Positions 1 to 12,860 are shown, counted from the first letter of the stretch. The stretch: 64,000 bases of DNA from Voacanga thouarsii (GCA_026120185.1 JANUWF010001109.1:5262001-5326000), one strand, 5' to 3'. Notes: generated from the sequence alone by a model not told the origin. Numbers and translations are program-made.

Positions 1-904
1 TTAGAGATGTTGATATCATTTGTTTGAACAGTTTACTTAGAAATCAAGAAATAGCTGATTAAGCTTTATAAGGATCACATGTTTCGTACCTTATATTTAA
101 TTAGGATGTCGTGATATAAAAGGATTAATTATCAAATTTTAGTTTGGTTTAAAGAGATCACGAATCTTTATTATAATTTAAGTAGTTATAATATTTTGCT
201 AAAAATCACTTATAACTTGTAGGCCTTATAAATGTGATTTGGACACACTATTAGTGTTAGATAAACCTACAGAGTCACACATTAAGCAAACAACTTATTT
301 TATTTTCTGGTGGCTAGATTCATCATGTTTGGAAATATGTCTAGATTCATCGTATCTAGAAGCATGTACAGATATATTGTATTTAGAAAAAGGCGTGTAG
401 GTTTGATGTATCTAAAAGATGTCCAGATACTTTGTATTTAATGTGGTAGATTAATCAGTAACAATCGAAATTATCTAGTAAGATAATTCATATATTTTGA
501 AATTCGATTTTATAAAGATATGACCAATATGAAAAGATATTATCTGCCAGATAGGGAGATTAATTAAGACAACATCTATTAAAACAATTCTAAGAGTTCA
601 GATATAAGCTCGGTATTATAAAGTAAAAACCCTAGCTGTCACAAGACTCTCTCTGTCCAACGCTCTGAATCCTAAAAAATCTCCAGAAAATAGTTTTCTT
701 TCTGAGGGCGCTGGCAGACAGTGGTTGAAAATAAAGTTCACTGTGTGCAACTATAGAGGGTGTTTGTAGAGGCAGCACATGTGATCTAATCAGACAACAA
801 AGTTTTCTTCGTATTAGTGGATATTGTACGACGTTTTGAGGTATGACTGTCTATCAAGTCCCTAACGATTTGTGTTTAGCATGGGTCCTGGAAGAATTTG
901 AGGA
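1..904. other. AT-rich non-coding stretch, possibly an old LTR fragment
   Basis: No open frame of note lies here. Around 625-760 the plus strand carries an AAACCCTAGC motif followed by a CT-rich stretch, as is common in the transcribed part of plant Copia LTRs. No primer-binding site or TG/CA boundaries could be fixed. A degenerate tandem repeat lies inside at 314-446. The stretch is the left flank of the large gypsy element, but it does not continue the gag fragment found at that element's right flank. Confidence 0.3.
314..446. repeat. Degenerate tandem repeat, about five units of 23-31 bases
   Basis: Successive units begin near 314, 341, 369, 400 and 424. They share the pattern (C)TAGATTCATCRTATCTRGAA followed by an ATGT-like end. 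The first two units are clearly alike and the later ones are more eroded. Unit boundaries were set by eye. Confidence 0.5.
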
Positions 905-2184
905 TGTTTTCCATATTTAAGAAGTCCTTGAATTCTAACAGATAAATCAAACTTTAATTTAAAATGCTAAACACCAAAATTACATAATTAAGCAAGTATA
1001 TCTATCGCATAATACAGGGAATAGTAAGTATCAAATCTACAGGAACTCAACGATTACCATTACTTTACTTTAATCTCATTATAAAGCCAAAATGAATATA
1101 GAGATAAAATAAATAAGACTAACTAACCAAACTATTATAATAGAGAGTATATCAAACCCACATGAGAAAAGTTACAAGGATCACCAAGGAGTAAGAATAT
1201 AGAAAAGGCCTGTACAAGAAGAAATCTCCTAAAAGCATATCAAGTAAAATGTATACCATTACATTTAACAAATCCCAATTCAAGCACTGATATGAGTTTT
1301 CAAGAATAAATCTCACACTCTCTAGTTATGAAATTTCTTTCCTAAGACTCAATTAATTGGTATCTCTACCTAATTAATCTAACATAAGGAAGCATTGCAC
1401 TCATTCATACCTAAAGGGTACTCGAAAGTCCTATTATCCCTATCTCCAGGCAATATTAAAAACTCATTGATTACCAAGTTCTAATCCTTCAACCTCTCTC
1501 TTGAGTTAATCGAAGGAAAACAAATATTAGACCAATTAATTTGGTGTTCAACTCCCAGCATTATCTCTCGAATTCATTAAGAGTGAACCAATCAATTGAA
1601 TCAATCAAGCCCAAACAATCATCCCAACATAATAATGCATAATTAATCAAATATAAAATATTAGAATTCAATAAATCATAATAATTACTCAACACAAATA
1701 TATAGATTAGGGTTCATTATTCAAATATAACTAAATCATATAAATTTCAACATTATTAAAGTGTAATATAAAGAAAAAGAGAGAACTTCACTTATAGATA
1801 AGATCTTGCACTTTTTATTCTTTGAATTTCCTTTTTCAACCCCTTCTTCTTCTCAATGCTTCTCCATGATCCCCCATTTCTTGGTGTTTCTTTTGAGCTT
1901 TCGAAGGGATCTCTTAGTTGCCAGCCAACCAAGATTGATTATTTAGTATTTATAATGGGATATTTATAGTGTAAAATGAAGAGAAATCACACAAATTGCA
2001 TAACAGCTCGAAATTATGCGTTTCTAAGATTTTAGGCGGCCCTAGAAAACAAGAAAGTGACTAGGTTGCAAAAATTTCAGAGGTTCTTTTCTTCCTTGGC
2101 ATCCTAGGGAAGTACTGCCCTAGGCCACCCCTATCCTGAGCAGCTTGCATTTTTTCTTGCTCCTAGGCAGCCTTGGGAAGATTA
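905..2184 (-). repeat. Left LTR of the gypsy element, first part
   Basis: From about 930 to 1920 the sequence aligns with 14735-15729. Shared blocks include ACATAATTA, ATCTACAGGAA, CCAAAATGAATAT and TAATTGGTAT/TAATTAGTAC. The alignment is interrupted at 2184 by Copia-1 and resumes at 11442. The first 30 bases are too diverged to fix the start with certainty. Confidence 0.65.
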
Positions 2185-3623
2185 TGTTGGGAACTATGCC
2201 CTCTTAGACTAGGTTTTTAATGTAAATATCGAATTTTATAATAAAAGAATTTATTTTTAGAAATTATTTGTGAATTTACAATTTTATTTGTGCACAATTA
2301 CGTTTGGAAAAGACCCATTGTGTTTAAGTAAGTGGTCCATGTGAATAGAGGTCTTTCACAGTAAGGTATGGATCACAAGTTACTTAACACATAAACATTC
2401 GTTCTTAACCGATTGATGAGAATGGGAATCTCAACATATCTAGGTTATTATGTTGTAAATTCTAAATAGAGAATGGCTTACCTTTAGTCAGTGAGTAGTC
2501 CACTCACTTCATTACATAAGCGTATTTCGAATACGTAAAACAGGACCTGTAGTAGTGGTTTTTTAAAGTACTATATAGAAGAAACCTAGACTACTACCAC
2601 TATAGCATGGACTAGTACTCTACGACTTGAGTATAATTTGGTGGTCTGACGAAGCTGGAAGCATATATTTTGATATGCTATAGTTGAGGTTCTATCGTAG
2701 GGCTAATATACTTTCATGTTGGGTATGTGTGACTAGTTAGTTAAGATAGACTTGTACATGATAGTTTCTATACTATATCGCCCCTTGTGGTTGTCTGAAT
2801 GATCTAAATATCCAGAGCCCTGGAAAACATAACTTGGATGTTTACTTTAGGGTAGCTCCCTTGGAAAGCGAGAATAATCTAGGAAGTTGTGGATCATTGG
2901 ACTAGAGGCTTAAGGTTGGTAAATGTCATTTAGAGAGGTGTTTGTACACTTATTACTCTCTAAATGTACGGTGATGTATAGAGAGGTATTTTAGTCATTA
3001 CACCTATAGGTCGGAGACTTTGCTAATGCAGCATGGTCTTTAGGGTCAATATTTCCTTATGGTGATATTAGGAAATATTTAAAATGCAAAATACAACTAT
3101 TTATATAGTAAGGGTATTTTGGTCATTTTAGTAGCCAAGGCGGTGTGTCTTTTGGTCCCCAGTATAGACCGTGAGTCCTAATTAAATATAGGCTAAGGAA
3201 TTGATGTTAAATTAAATTGAAAGGAATTTATTTTATTTTATTTAAGTAGCCTGATTTAATTGTTAGGCTAGAATAAAATAAAGGTCCATGTGGAGAGAGA
3301 ATTAATTAAATTAGTTTGGTGGGTTAATTAATTATTTAGGGCTTTGGCCCAATTTGAATAATTAAAGATTAACTTAGGACTAAACTAATATAGGTTTATT
3401 TATTGGACTAGTTTATTTGAGCTAAAAATTAATTATTTGTTGGACCAATTATTTGGTTCTAATTAGAATAATTAATTAAGCCCAAAAAGGTTAAACTAAG
3501 AGTCCAATAGCCTAGTCCAGTTTAACCTAGGGTTTTTATTTAGGTTAAACATGAGGATGAAAAGAATAAGAAGAATGTTAATTCTCTGAGACGGCTTCCT
3601 TTCTGTGGAAAAACAAGCCAGAC

Positions 3624-3687
<64 letters not shown>

Positions 3688-4051
3688 AGAAAAAGGTTCC
3701 TTAGTCTGTAGTTGTTCACCAAACGGATTTAGACAGGCTATATATTGGAAGATCAAGAGTTTAGCATTCACCTACATGCAAAGACAAAGTAGGAGGATTG
3801 CAGGAATCGCACCAGAGGCTTCCACCGGCGTACCCACCCTGGTAGCACACATTCTGATCCAGCCGACTCTTAGAACGAGGAAAAGAGGTAAAAAATTTTA
3901 ACATCAAAATCCATGCAGTGCACGACCGGCACCGGCTAGGGCTGCCAGAGCCGGTGCCGGCTCTGTTCAGGAATATCCTGTTCTTTAGTTTTTCCAGTTT
4001 TTTATCTTCGCTTCCGCTGCGTGCCCTGTGTTTTCCGTTTTCATGCCTTCA
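2185..4051 (+). repeat. 5' LTR of Copia-1
   Basis: This is a 1867-base direct repeat of 9623-11441, with TG at the start and CA at the end, followed by the primer-binding site. It contains a conserved short palindrome (2521-2535), an imperfect hairpin around 2548-2600, a 30-unit TC microsatellite (3625-3684) and a GC-rich hairpin near its end (3926-3960). TGGGCY-type motifs and TTAATTAA stretches fill 3290-3490. Confidence 0.95.
3625..3684. repeat. (TC)30 microsatellite in the 5' LTR
   Basis: There are sixty bases of uninterrupted TC. The same position in the 3' LTR (11058-11074) has only about 8 units. Open frames reading Ser-Leu or Arg-Glu through it are artefacts. Confidence 0.97.
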
Positions 4052-4053
4052 AT

Positions 4054-4065
4054 TGGTATCAGAGC
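4054..4065 (+). promoter_or_regulatory. Primer-binding site of Copia-1
   Basis: TGGTATCAGAGC lies two bases after the LTR end and is complementary to the 3' end of plant initiator-Met tRNA, the usual primer of Copia reverse transcription. Confidence 0.93.
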
Positions 4066-5715
4066 ATGAAGGTTTTGTAAAAATATAAGGAGCATGCATC
4101 TAGATAAATAAAACTGGACACATATGTGTGATTAAAATTGTGATCCTTCGCTATTTATGGTATGGATAGATTCTTTGTTAAACCTCGTGGGAGGGAGAAT
4201 AGGAGATGTGTAATTTACTATTTTTCTTAGCAAATCATGTAAGCCCAATGTTTATGGGTATAGGCGATTGTTGGTTTTGGTTGATTACATTGTATTTGGT
4301 TTGAAATCGGAGAGCCATTGATACCAGAAGTTGAGAGGAAAATAGGGGAAATTCGGAGAAAAAAACTACAGGAAAAGGCGTCCAGACTGGAACCAGTGCC
4401 GGCTAGGCCACCCGAACCGGTGCTTGCTAGGGTCTAGAATCCGATCCGCGCCCTGGTTGCTCATGGGTTTTGGTTCTGTGCGACGGGTGCAGTGGACTAC
4501 AGTTCAGATGGGGTGCTTGATCCAATGCAGTGGGTGCAGTAGACCAAGGGAAAATTTTTTTAATTTTCCTTGCAATTTCTTTTGGTTTTGGGGTCCATAC
4601 CAGCGAAGTTAATATTTTTCAATAGTTAATATTTAAGGAATATTTTTGCATGAAAAATATTAGTAAGGGATTTTAGGATTAAACAAGATCATTAATTAAT
4701 TAATTAATTAATGTGTTTAATTTTATTATCTGGGTACTTAGGTTTAAAAATACAAGAGTATGAAAACGTCTATTGTTTTCTAGCATGCTATTTATTTTTA
4801 TGTACTTATGTGCACGTTTTCTCAAAAATCAAAGTCTTTGAGAATGTTTTGACAAGGAAAACATTTTTTCTACAAATTAAATGGTTATTTTAACTTCAAC
4901 AAAAATTAATCCTTAGATATTTTCTCAAAGAATTTAATCCTTGACATAGAAAATATATTGGATTTAGATATTTTTGTAAGGTTAAAATAGAAAGCCATTT
5001 TATTTTATTTTGGCACAAGAAAAATTATTTTGTCAAATAAACTTAAGACCAAAGTCTCTAGAAATTTTTAATTGGAAAATTTTTGAAATCATTAAGTTTT
5101 TAACTTAAATAAAATTAGTCCATGGGAAAACTCTCAAAGGATATAAACCTTGACATAGAGATTTTTATGAACTTAGACATTTTATTTTTGAGTTAAGGGA
5201 AAAACTTAATGGAAAATTGAAAAGGATATTTTTCAGAAAACCCTTGTTTTAAAAGACTAAGTGGGAGAGTGGTTCCAACGGCCCCACGGCTTCCATCACG
5301 ATCCTCATTAGAGATCGTGGGTCCTCTCGCGTCACCCTATAAGTGAACCCGAATAGGATGGGGATACCACAAGGATCTAGATCTAATGGAGGTATGTAAT
5401 TAATAGCTCGGGGCACGTACTATGATCGGCCAACCCTTCATTGGAGGTCATAGTGCGAGGTATGTCCATAGGAAATGAGAGAAAACGGTCATCCCCTTGA
5501 TGGAGTTATCTTCTAGATCATTACTTAGAAGGAAAATTAATTTGTGGTGGTTAACACACTTAGCTTAGGAAACTGTTAATCTTCCCAAGAAATTATGTCA
5601 GTTTTTCTAAGAGCTAAATTGATTATTATCAGTTTTGATAATAAGGATAAAGTACACATATTTGTTTTGTTTTCACAAACTAAATCTTTTTCTTTTATTT
5701 TTCGATTTTTCAGAA
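4066..5715 (+). other. Untranslated leader of Copia-1
   Basis: This is 1.65 kb between the primer-binding site and gag with no convincing coding content. It holds an ATTA tandem repeat (4691-4712) and two perfect hairpins. One pairs CACGATC (5297-5303) with GATCGTG (5313-5319). The other pairs ACTATGA (5419-5425) with TCATAGT (5448-5454). Long structured leaders often carry packaging and dimerisation signals in retroelements, but that role is only inferred here. Confidence 0.7.
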
Positions 5716-6535
5716 ATGGTAGGAGGTTCTTTTAGTCCATTGGCCGTTATTCTCTGAGAGAAGAGAATAAGCTAACGGGACCAAATTATGTGAATTGGAA
5801 AAGGAACCTGGATATAATACTCACAGTGGAGGAGTATAAGTATGTCCTGTACGAAACCTGCCCTGTTATCGGGGAGGGTTCCACCGCTGAGGAGCGTGAG
5901 GCTGAGAAGCATGGAAGAAGGTCAACGAGATGGCTCGTCGTTACATGTTGGCCTCCATATCTAATGTGCTCCAGTCCAAACATGAGCACATGACCACTGC
6001 GTATGACATAACTCAATCATTAGCTACGATGTTCGCGGTAAGAGCCAGCCAGTAAGGCATGAGGCTCTTTGAACCATCATTAACACTAAGATGGCTGAGG
6101 GAGCATCAATCAGAGAGCATATGCTCAAGATGATTGCTGCTTTCGATGAGACAGAAACCTTAGGGGCTGTCATTGGCCCCAAGAGCCAAGTGGACACAGT
6201 TCTCGAATCTTTACCGAGTTCCTTTACTCAGTTCAAGTTGAACTATAACATGAACAAGTTGAACATAGGTGGTTTAATTGAGTTGATGACGAAGCTCTAG
6301 ATGGCAGAGAAGGTCATGAAGCCACAATCTAAGGCTATGATTGCTAAGGCTTTATCTTCTAGAACTGGGCCCAAGCCTAGGAAGTTCAAGAAGAAGAAGG
6401 GGAATGCAGCGGCCCAGCCCAAGACCTAGCCCAAAGATAAACCCAAGGGCAAGTGCTTCAAATGTGGACTGAAGGGATACTGGAAAAAAGAGTGTCCGGA
6501 TCTTCAAGCCAAGAAAAACCCCACAGGTAAATTTT
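5716..6535 (+). pseudogene. gag: Copia-1 gag (UBN2-type capsid plus zinc knuckle), broken
   Basis: The likely start is ATG at 5716. A frameshift follows within about 45 bases, because the LTGPNYVNWKRNL segment from 5772 is in another frame. The second half (6091-6300) carries the capsid pattern VLESLPSSFTQFKLNYNMNK, typical of Copia Gag. The zinc knuckle at 6454-6495 reads CFKCGLKGYWKKEC, with Tyr where the family has the zinc-binding His (C-x2-C-x4-H-x4-C). Stops fall at 6298 and at the TAG inside 6421-6430. Gag would form the virus-like particle in the cytoplasm. This copy cannot make it. Confidence 0.85.
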
Positions 6536-9500
6536 TCTATCTAGAGTCTATATCAATGGTTGGATCAACTTCCACTTGGATTGTTGATTCAGGAGTCACT
6601 GATCACATCTGTAACTCCTTATAGGGGTTTAGAAAGATTAGAAGACTTCAGAAGGGCAAATATGGACTATGTGTGGGAAATAGAGTATAAGTTTGGGCCC
6701 TTGCAGTGGGAGAGCTGGATCTTGTTTTTTTTTATTGTAATAGAATAGTGGTTTTGAAAGATATTTTATATGTATTTGGATTTCAATAGAATTTGATTTC
6801 AGTTGCAAAATTAATAAATTAAGGATATTCTATATTTTTCCATTCTGGTATTTCTATCAGTAGAGATGGAGAAATTTTATGCACTGGGCACATGTATGAA
6901 AATTTATTTTTCTTAAACCCTATTAATAATCAATTAAATAACGCTCAATCTGAACCTTTAACAAAGAAGAGAAAGACTAATATCAATGACTCTTATCTTT
7001 GGCATCTAAAGTTGGGTCATATCAACTCAACCAGGATTCAGAGATTGATTCATGATGGGCCCTTGAGCTCATTAAGATTGGAAACTTAGCCTCAATGTGA
7101 GTCCTGCCTGATAGAAAAGATGACTAAAAGGTCATTTGCCCCTAAAACAGATAGAGCGAATGGGGTATTGAATCTTATTCACACTGATATGTGTGGTCCC
7201 TTGTCTACACCAGCTAGAAGAGGTTTTGAGTACTTCATCACTTTCACGGATGATTGTACAAGGTTTGGTTACGTTTACCTGATGAGATGCAAGTCTGACT
7301 CTTTTGACAAATTCAAAGAGTTTAAGGCTGAAGTGGAGCGTCGGACAGGTCTATTGATCAAGACCTTACGATCAGATCGTGGTAGAGAGTATCTCCTGAG
7401 TGAATTCAAGGACTACATGGTACATCATGGAATAGTATCCCAACTCTTTGCGATGGGAAGGCCTTAGCAGAATGGAGTAGCTGAGAGAAAGAATAGGACA
7501 TTGATGGAAATGGTCCGAAGCATGATATCTCATGCTACTCTTCTAGTGTCTTTTTGGGGATATGCCCTGAAAACAACGGCATATATTCTGAACTTGGTGC
7601 CTTCCAAGTCAGTACCTAGGACTCCCTATGAGATGTGGACTGGGCGTAAGCCAAGTCTGAATCATCTCAGGATATGGGATTGTCTAGCTTATGTACTGGT
7701 CAAGGAAGACAAGTTAGAGTCAAGATCAGAATTATGCTATTTTGTTGGATACCTAAAAGGGATAAAGGGTGGTTACTTTTATCATCCTAAAGAGCAGAGA
7801 GTACTGGTTAGTACCAATGCTAGATACTTAGAGGATGATCAGAGTACTTCCACGAAAGGTTCAACTAGTTTGGAACTGGAGGAGAAATTATCTTCGAAAG
7901 CAACTTCTTCTGACCCGATTGTGGAACAAGAAGGGATACAGTCTTAAGAGCCTATACAAATGGAGCCTCGTCGTAGTAGGAGAGTGTCTAGGGTTCCAGA
8001 GAGATAGACTGGAGAAGCTTTCGAGCTAGTTTTCGACCATTAGGAACAATACCCCACTAGATATGAGGATGCTATTACTGATGCCGATGCAAATCTGTGG
8101 CATAAAGCAATGAGAGCCGAGATTGAGTTTATGTAACTCAATCAGGTTTGGGATCTTGTAACTTCACCTGAAAGTATAAAATTCATAGGGTGTAAGTGGG
8201 TATACAAGAGAAAGAGGAGAGTAGATGGGAATGTGGAAACCTTCAAAGCTAGGCTTGTGGTGAAAGGGTATACTCAGAAAGAGGGGATCGACTATGAGGA
8301 AACTTTTTTCCCGGTAGCCATGTTTAAGTCCATCCATATCCTCCTGACATTGCATGTTATTATGACTACGAAATATGGCAAATAGATGTCAAGACGGCAT
8401 TTTTAAATGGCCATCTTAGTGAAGACATCTATATGTCCCAACCGAAAGGCTTTATTGCTAAAGGCCAAGAGCATATGGTTTGAAAGTTTAAGAAGTCCAT
8501 TTATGGACTTAAGCAAGCATCAAGGGTATAGAACATTCGTTTTGATGAAACTGTAAAATCTTATGATTTTGTTCAAAATGAGGATAAAGCATGCGTGTAC
8601 AAGAAACTTGAAGGCATTAATGTGATTTTTCTTGTCTTGTATGTGGATAATATTCTACTCATTGGAAATAATGTAGGGTCATTATCATCTACAAAGGTTT
8701 GGTTGTCTAGTCAATTCAGTATAAAGGACTTGGGAGAAGCTAGCTACATTCTCGGAATTAGACTTCTTAGAAACAGGAAGTAGAAAATGTTAGGATTATC
8801 TCAAGTGGCAGCCATTGACAAGATGCTGGCCAGGTATAGCATGGGCTCATGCAAGGGAGCTCTAATTTCTTATAGACATGGGTTATCATTTTCTTCAAGG
8901 GACTATTCTAGGTCTCAAGAAGAGAATGACAGAATGAGTAGGATTCCCTACGCTTTGGTTGTGGGAAGTCTCTTGTACGCCATGCTGTGTACTAGGCCAG
9001 ATATCTGCTTTGCCGTAGGCTTGGTTAGCAGATATTAGTCAAACCCTGGGGAGGTTCATTGACAAGCTGCAAAGCATATTCTCAAGTACCTCAAGGGAAC
9101 GAGAGATTATATGCTGGTTTACAGGGCTGATGACTTGGTTCCTACAGAATACACAGACTCAGACTTCCAGGCGGATAAGGATGAAAGAAAATTCACTAGT
9201 TGATATATCTTCACCTTGTCTGGAGAAGTATCAAGGAATCTTGCATTGCTGACTCAACCATGGAAACTGAGTATGTGGTAACTTCGGAGGCATCCAAGGA
9301 AGTAGTCTGGCTCCGAAAGTTCCTTTCAAAACTTGGAGTCGTGCCACACATGGACAGACCAATTATGATGTATTGGGACAATACTGGAGCAGTATCACAA
9401 TTAAAAAAAATCCAGGAACCACAAGAACACATCGAGAGGAAGTACCACTTGATCCAGGATTTCATCTAGAGACGGGAAGTCGTGGTAGAACAGACTGCCT

Positions 9501-9572
9501 CCGAGAACAATCTAGCAGATCCATTCACCAAGCCTTTGGTTAAGAGAGTCTTCAAGAGACACTTAATGCCAT
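6536..9572 (+). pseudogene. pol: Copia-1 pol: protease, integrase, reverse transcriptase, RNase H, broken
   Basis: The protease active site DSG (6586-6594, context WIVDSGVTDHIC) comes first. The His/Cys zinc-binding GAG-pre-integrase segment (about 7000-7125) follows. The integrase core has its Asp residues in HTDMCGP and RSDRG and its Glu in [10 protein letters not shown], with a stop at 7465-7467 between the second Asp and the Glu. Reverse transcriptase begins near 8080. Its catalytic box reads YVDN (about 8640-8651) instead of YVDD. RNase H runs from about 9140 to 9565, ending in the usual NLADPFTKPL motif. Most of gag-pol up to about 8330 shares one frame, then the frame shifts at least twice. 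It is a defective polyprotein relic. Confidence 0.9.
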
Positions 9573-9606
9573 AGGGGTGGGCATCTACGGACTTACTTAG
9601 TCTTAG

Positions 9607-9622
9607 AGTGCAAGTAGGAGAT
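9607..9622 (+). promoter_or_regulatory. Polypurine tract of Copia-1
   Basis: AGTGCAAGTAGGAGAT directly precedes the 3' LTR. This purine-rich stretch would prime plus-strand DNA synthesis. It matches the AAGTGGGAGATTG form common in this type of Copia element, with changes. Confidence 0.75.
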
Positions 9623-11441
9623 TGTTGGGAAATATGTCCTCTTAGACTAGGTTTCTGATGTAAATATCGAATGTTTTAATAAAAGAATTTATTTTCAGAA
9701 ATTGTTTGTGAATTTACAATTTTATTTGTGTATAATTACGTTTGGAAAAAACCCATTGTGTTTAAGTAAGTGGTCCATGTGAATAGAGGTCTTTCACAGT
9801 AAGGTATGGATCACGGGTTACTTAACACATAAATATTCATTCTTAACCGATTGATGAGAATGCGAATCTCATCACGTCTAGGTTATTATGTTGTCAATTC
9901 TAAATGGGGAATGTCTTACCTTTAGCCAGTAAGTAGTCCACTCACTTAATGACATAAGCGTATTTCGAATACGTAGAACAGGACATGTAGTAGTGGTTTC
10001 TTAAAGTACTATATGAAAGAAACTTAGACTACTACCGCTACAGCATGGACTAGTACTCTACGACTTGAGTATGAGTTGGTGGTTTGACGAAGCTGGAAGC
10101 ATATACTTTGATATGCTATAGTTGAGGTTCTATCGTAGGGCCAATATACTTGCATGTTAGGTATGTGTGACTAGTTAGTTAAGACAGACTTGTACAAGAT
10201 AGTTTTTATACTATATCGCCCCTTGTGGTTGTCTGAATGATCTAAATATCCAAGGCCCTGGGAAATATGACTTGGATAATTGATAGGGGTAGCTCTCTTG
10301 GAAAGCGAGAACAATCCAGGAAGTCGTGGATCATTAGATTAGAGACCTAAAGATGGTAAACGTCATTTAGAGAGGTGTTAGTACACTTTTTTCTCTCTAA
10401 ATGTACGATGATGTATAAAGAGGTATTTTAGTCATTACACTTGTAGGTCGGAGACTTTGCCAACACAACATTGTCCTTAGGGTCAATATTTTCTTATGGT
10501 GATATTAGAAAATATTTAAAATGAAAAATACAGCTATTTATATGGCAAGGGTATTTTGGTCATTTTAGAAGCCAAGGCGGTGTGTCTTTTGGTCCCCAGT
10601 ATAGACCATGAGTCTTAATTAAATACAGGTTAAAGAATTGATCTTAAATTAAATTAAATGAAATTTATTTTATTTAAGTAGCCTGATTTAATTGTTGGGT
10701 TGGAATAAAATAAAGGTCCATGTGGAGAGAGAATTAATTAAATTAGTTTGGTGGGTTAATTAATTATTCAGGATTTTTGCCCAGTTTGAATAATTAAAAA
10801 TTAACCTGGGACTAAACTAATATAGGCTTATTTATTGGACTAGTTTATTTGGATTGGGAAATTAATTATTTGTTGGGCCAATTATTTGGTTCTAATTAGA
10901 ATAATTAATTAAGCCCAAAAAGGTTAAACTAAGAGTCCAATGGCTCAGTCTAGTTTAACCTAAGGTTTTTATTTAGGTTAAACAGGAGGATGAAAAGAAT
11001 AAGAAGAACGTTAATTCTCTGAGACGGCTTCCTCTCTGTGAAAAAACAAGCCAGACGTCTCTCTCTCTCTCTCTAGAAAAAAAGGTTCCTTAGTTTGTAG
11101 TTGTTCACCCAACGGATTTAAGCAGGCTATATACTGGAAGATCAAGAGTTTGGTGTTCACCTACATGCAAAGACGGAGTAGGAGGCTTGTAGGAATCGCA
11201 CCAGAGGCTTCCACCGGCGTATCCACCCCGGTAGCACACATTCCGATCCAGCCAACTCTTAGAATGAAGAAAAGAGGTAAAAAGTTTTAACCTCAGAATC
11301 CGTGTAGAGCACGACCGGCACCGGCTAGGGCTACCGGTGCCAGCGCCGGCTCTATTCGGGAATCCCCTGTTCTTTAGTTTTTCCAGTTTTTGATCTTTTC
11401 TTCCACTACGTGCCCTGTGTTTTCCGTTTTTCATGCCTTCA
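9623..11441 (+). repeat. 3' LTR of Copia-1
   Basis: This is an 1819-base repeat of 2185-4051. It is shorter mainly because its TC tract has about 8 units instead of 30. It ends CCTTCA directly before target duplication GATTA. Confidence 0.95.
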
Positions 11442-11777
11442 GATTATTGCCGCCCCTATCCTGGGCAGCTTGCATGTTGATATACTTTGTGCTGCCAAGG
11501 GAATTGTCACTTCCCTAGGTCACCTTATTCCTTCTCTTAGCTGCCATTTGATCTCTAGCTGGTTAAGGGGCTACTATTTCTCTGTGCATTTCTTCTTTTT
11601 TTTTTTTTTTTGTGCTTATTTTTCTTCCATTTAACCTTTATTGTCTTCAATTGGTATCTTTCTCATTTCCTACAAAAAGAGAGCGAAATAGTTGTGGTGA
11701 GTAGTGATTTGTGTAAGAATTTATCATAATTAAAGCACAAAAATATTAAAAAATATGTATATGATAAGCCCTCATCA
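11442..11777 (-). repeat. Left LTR of the gypsy element, second part
   Basis: This is the continuation of the LTR after the Copia-1 insertion, starting with the target duplication GATTA (11442-11446). Positions 11629-11777 align with 27978-28122 (shared CTTCAATTGGTAT and AATTTATCATAATTAAAG). The end CTCATCA at 11777 gives the LTR a TG start on the minus strand. Confidence 0.65.
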
Positions 11778-12860
11778 TATACCCCTATACTTAAACTTTT
11801 ACTTGTCCTCAAGCAAATCACAATTATTCACAAAATAAAGAATTAACTAATGTACAAATCAAGCACCCAATATTAATTCACAAATTAACTAGTATACAAA
11901 TCAAATAAGATACATTAATTTATAAAGATAAAGAATAACTAATTTTACAAGCAAAATGAAAAAATTTACATAGTATTCTAGGTAAATTTACAAGAATAAC
12001 TTAGCATATATGCAATAAGGTCAAAATGGTAAAGAGATTATTTCTTCCTCCATCTTAGAATTCATCTCAACACCAATCTTATCCAAGTTAATCCCATGCA
12101 TACCCTTATATTAAGTTAGATATAACCAAGAAACTCAAAGTGAAATTAAACAAGTGTATGTCAATTCAATATGATTCGCTTTACCTCTTCAATCAATAAT
12201 TCATAGAAAGTGATTCATATGAGATAGGATCAAATGACTCACTCAACTCTCATTTTGCATATGTTACATTACAATACAACAAGACCTTACATTTTGCTAC
12301 AACTATACAACAATAAATTTCAACTTGAATTGGCAAAGTAGGAGCCTCTCATTTTTTCATCATTTTTCTTCATATAAAGGAATGTATTTATAGTGATTTT
12401 AACTTGAATGTTTTTGCATTCCTTGCATTTTTTGCTTTTTGCTTTTCTCTTTTTTTTTTTATCACACTTTATATTTCATCATATGACATGCATTTTGCAT
12501 TCCTAAAACCTTTTTTCTTCTCACTTTGATAGGTGTATTAAGAAACCTACCTCTTGCTCCTAATTACATTTTTATTGAAAAATACAATAAACAATTGAAG
12601 ATTTCTATAATACAACATATAGAACAATTAAATAAATGAATGAATAGGAATTTCCATGAAACTAGAGATAAGCCAATAATCTACACTCCATATTTCATTA
12701 CAAATTTTTTATCCATTCTCAAAGAATCAGGCTTCACAACATTTTCAAAAGTATAAACAAAATTAATTTACTTCTCCAAACTTAGTCTATGCCATGCCCA
12801 ATATATATGTGTACATAAAAATAACTTTCCTGAAAAAGTCCTAAATAGAATTCCCAAGCA

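Larger units (their letters stand above)
2185..11441 (+). mobile_element. Copia-1: full-length but defective Ty1/copia retrotransposon
   Basis: Two LTRs (1867 and 1819 bases) start TGTTGGGAA and end CCTTCA. They are flanked by a perfect 5-base target duplication, GATTA, at 2180-2184 and 11442-11446. Inside, in order, are a primer-binding site (TGGTATCAGAGC), a 1.65-kb leader, gag with a zinc knuckle, protease, integrase, reverse transcriptase and RNase H, then a purine tract. The domain order with integrase before reverse transcriptase defines the Copia superfamily. Many stops and frameshifts show it can no longer encode its own proteins. By eye the LTRs differ at roughly 8-10 percent of positions, so the insertion is not recent. 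It sits inside the left LTR of the gypsy element. Confidence 0.95.

Noticed and set aside
870..905. Plus-strand VLEEFEDVF, like the start of a gypsy reverse transcriptase
   Set aside because: The strand is opposite to the neighbouring gypsy elements, and neither the upstream nor downstream reading continues the domain, so it is probably chance.
3496..3901. Open frames with long Arg-Glu or Ser-Leu runs on both strands
   Set aside because: They are translations of the (TC)30 microsatellite inside an LTR.
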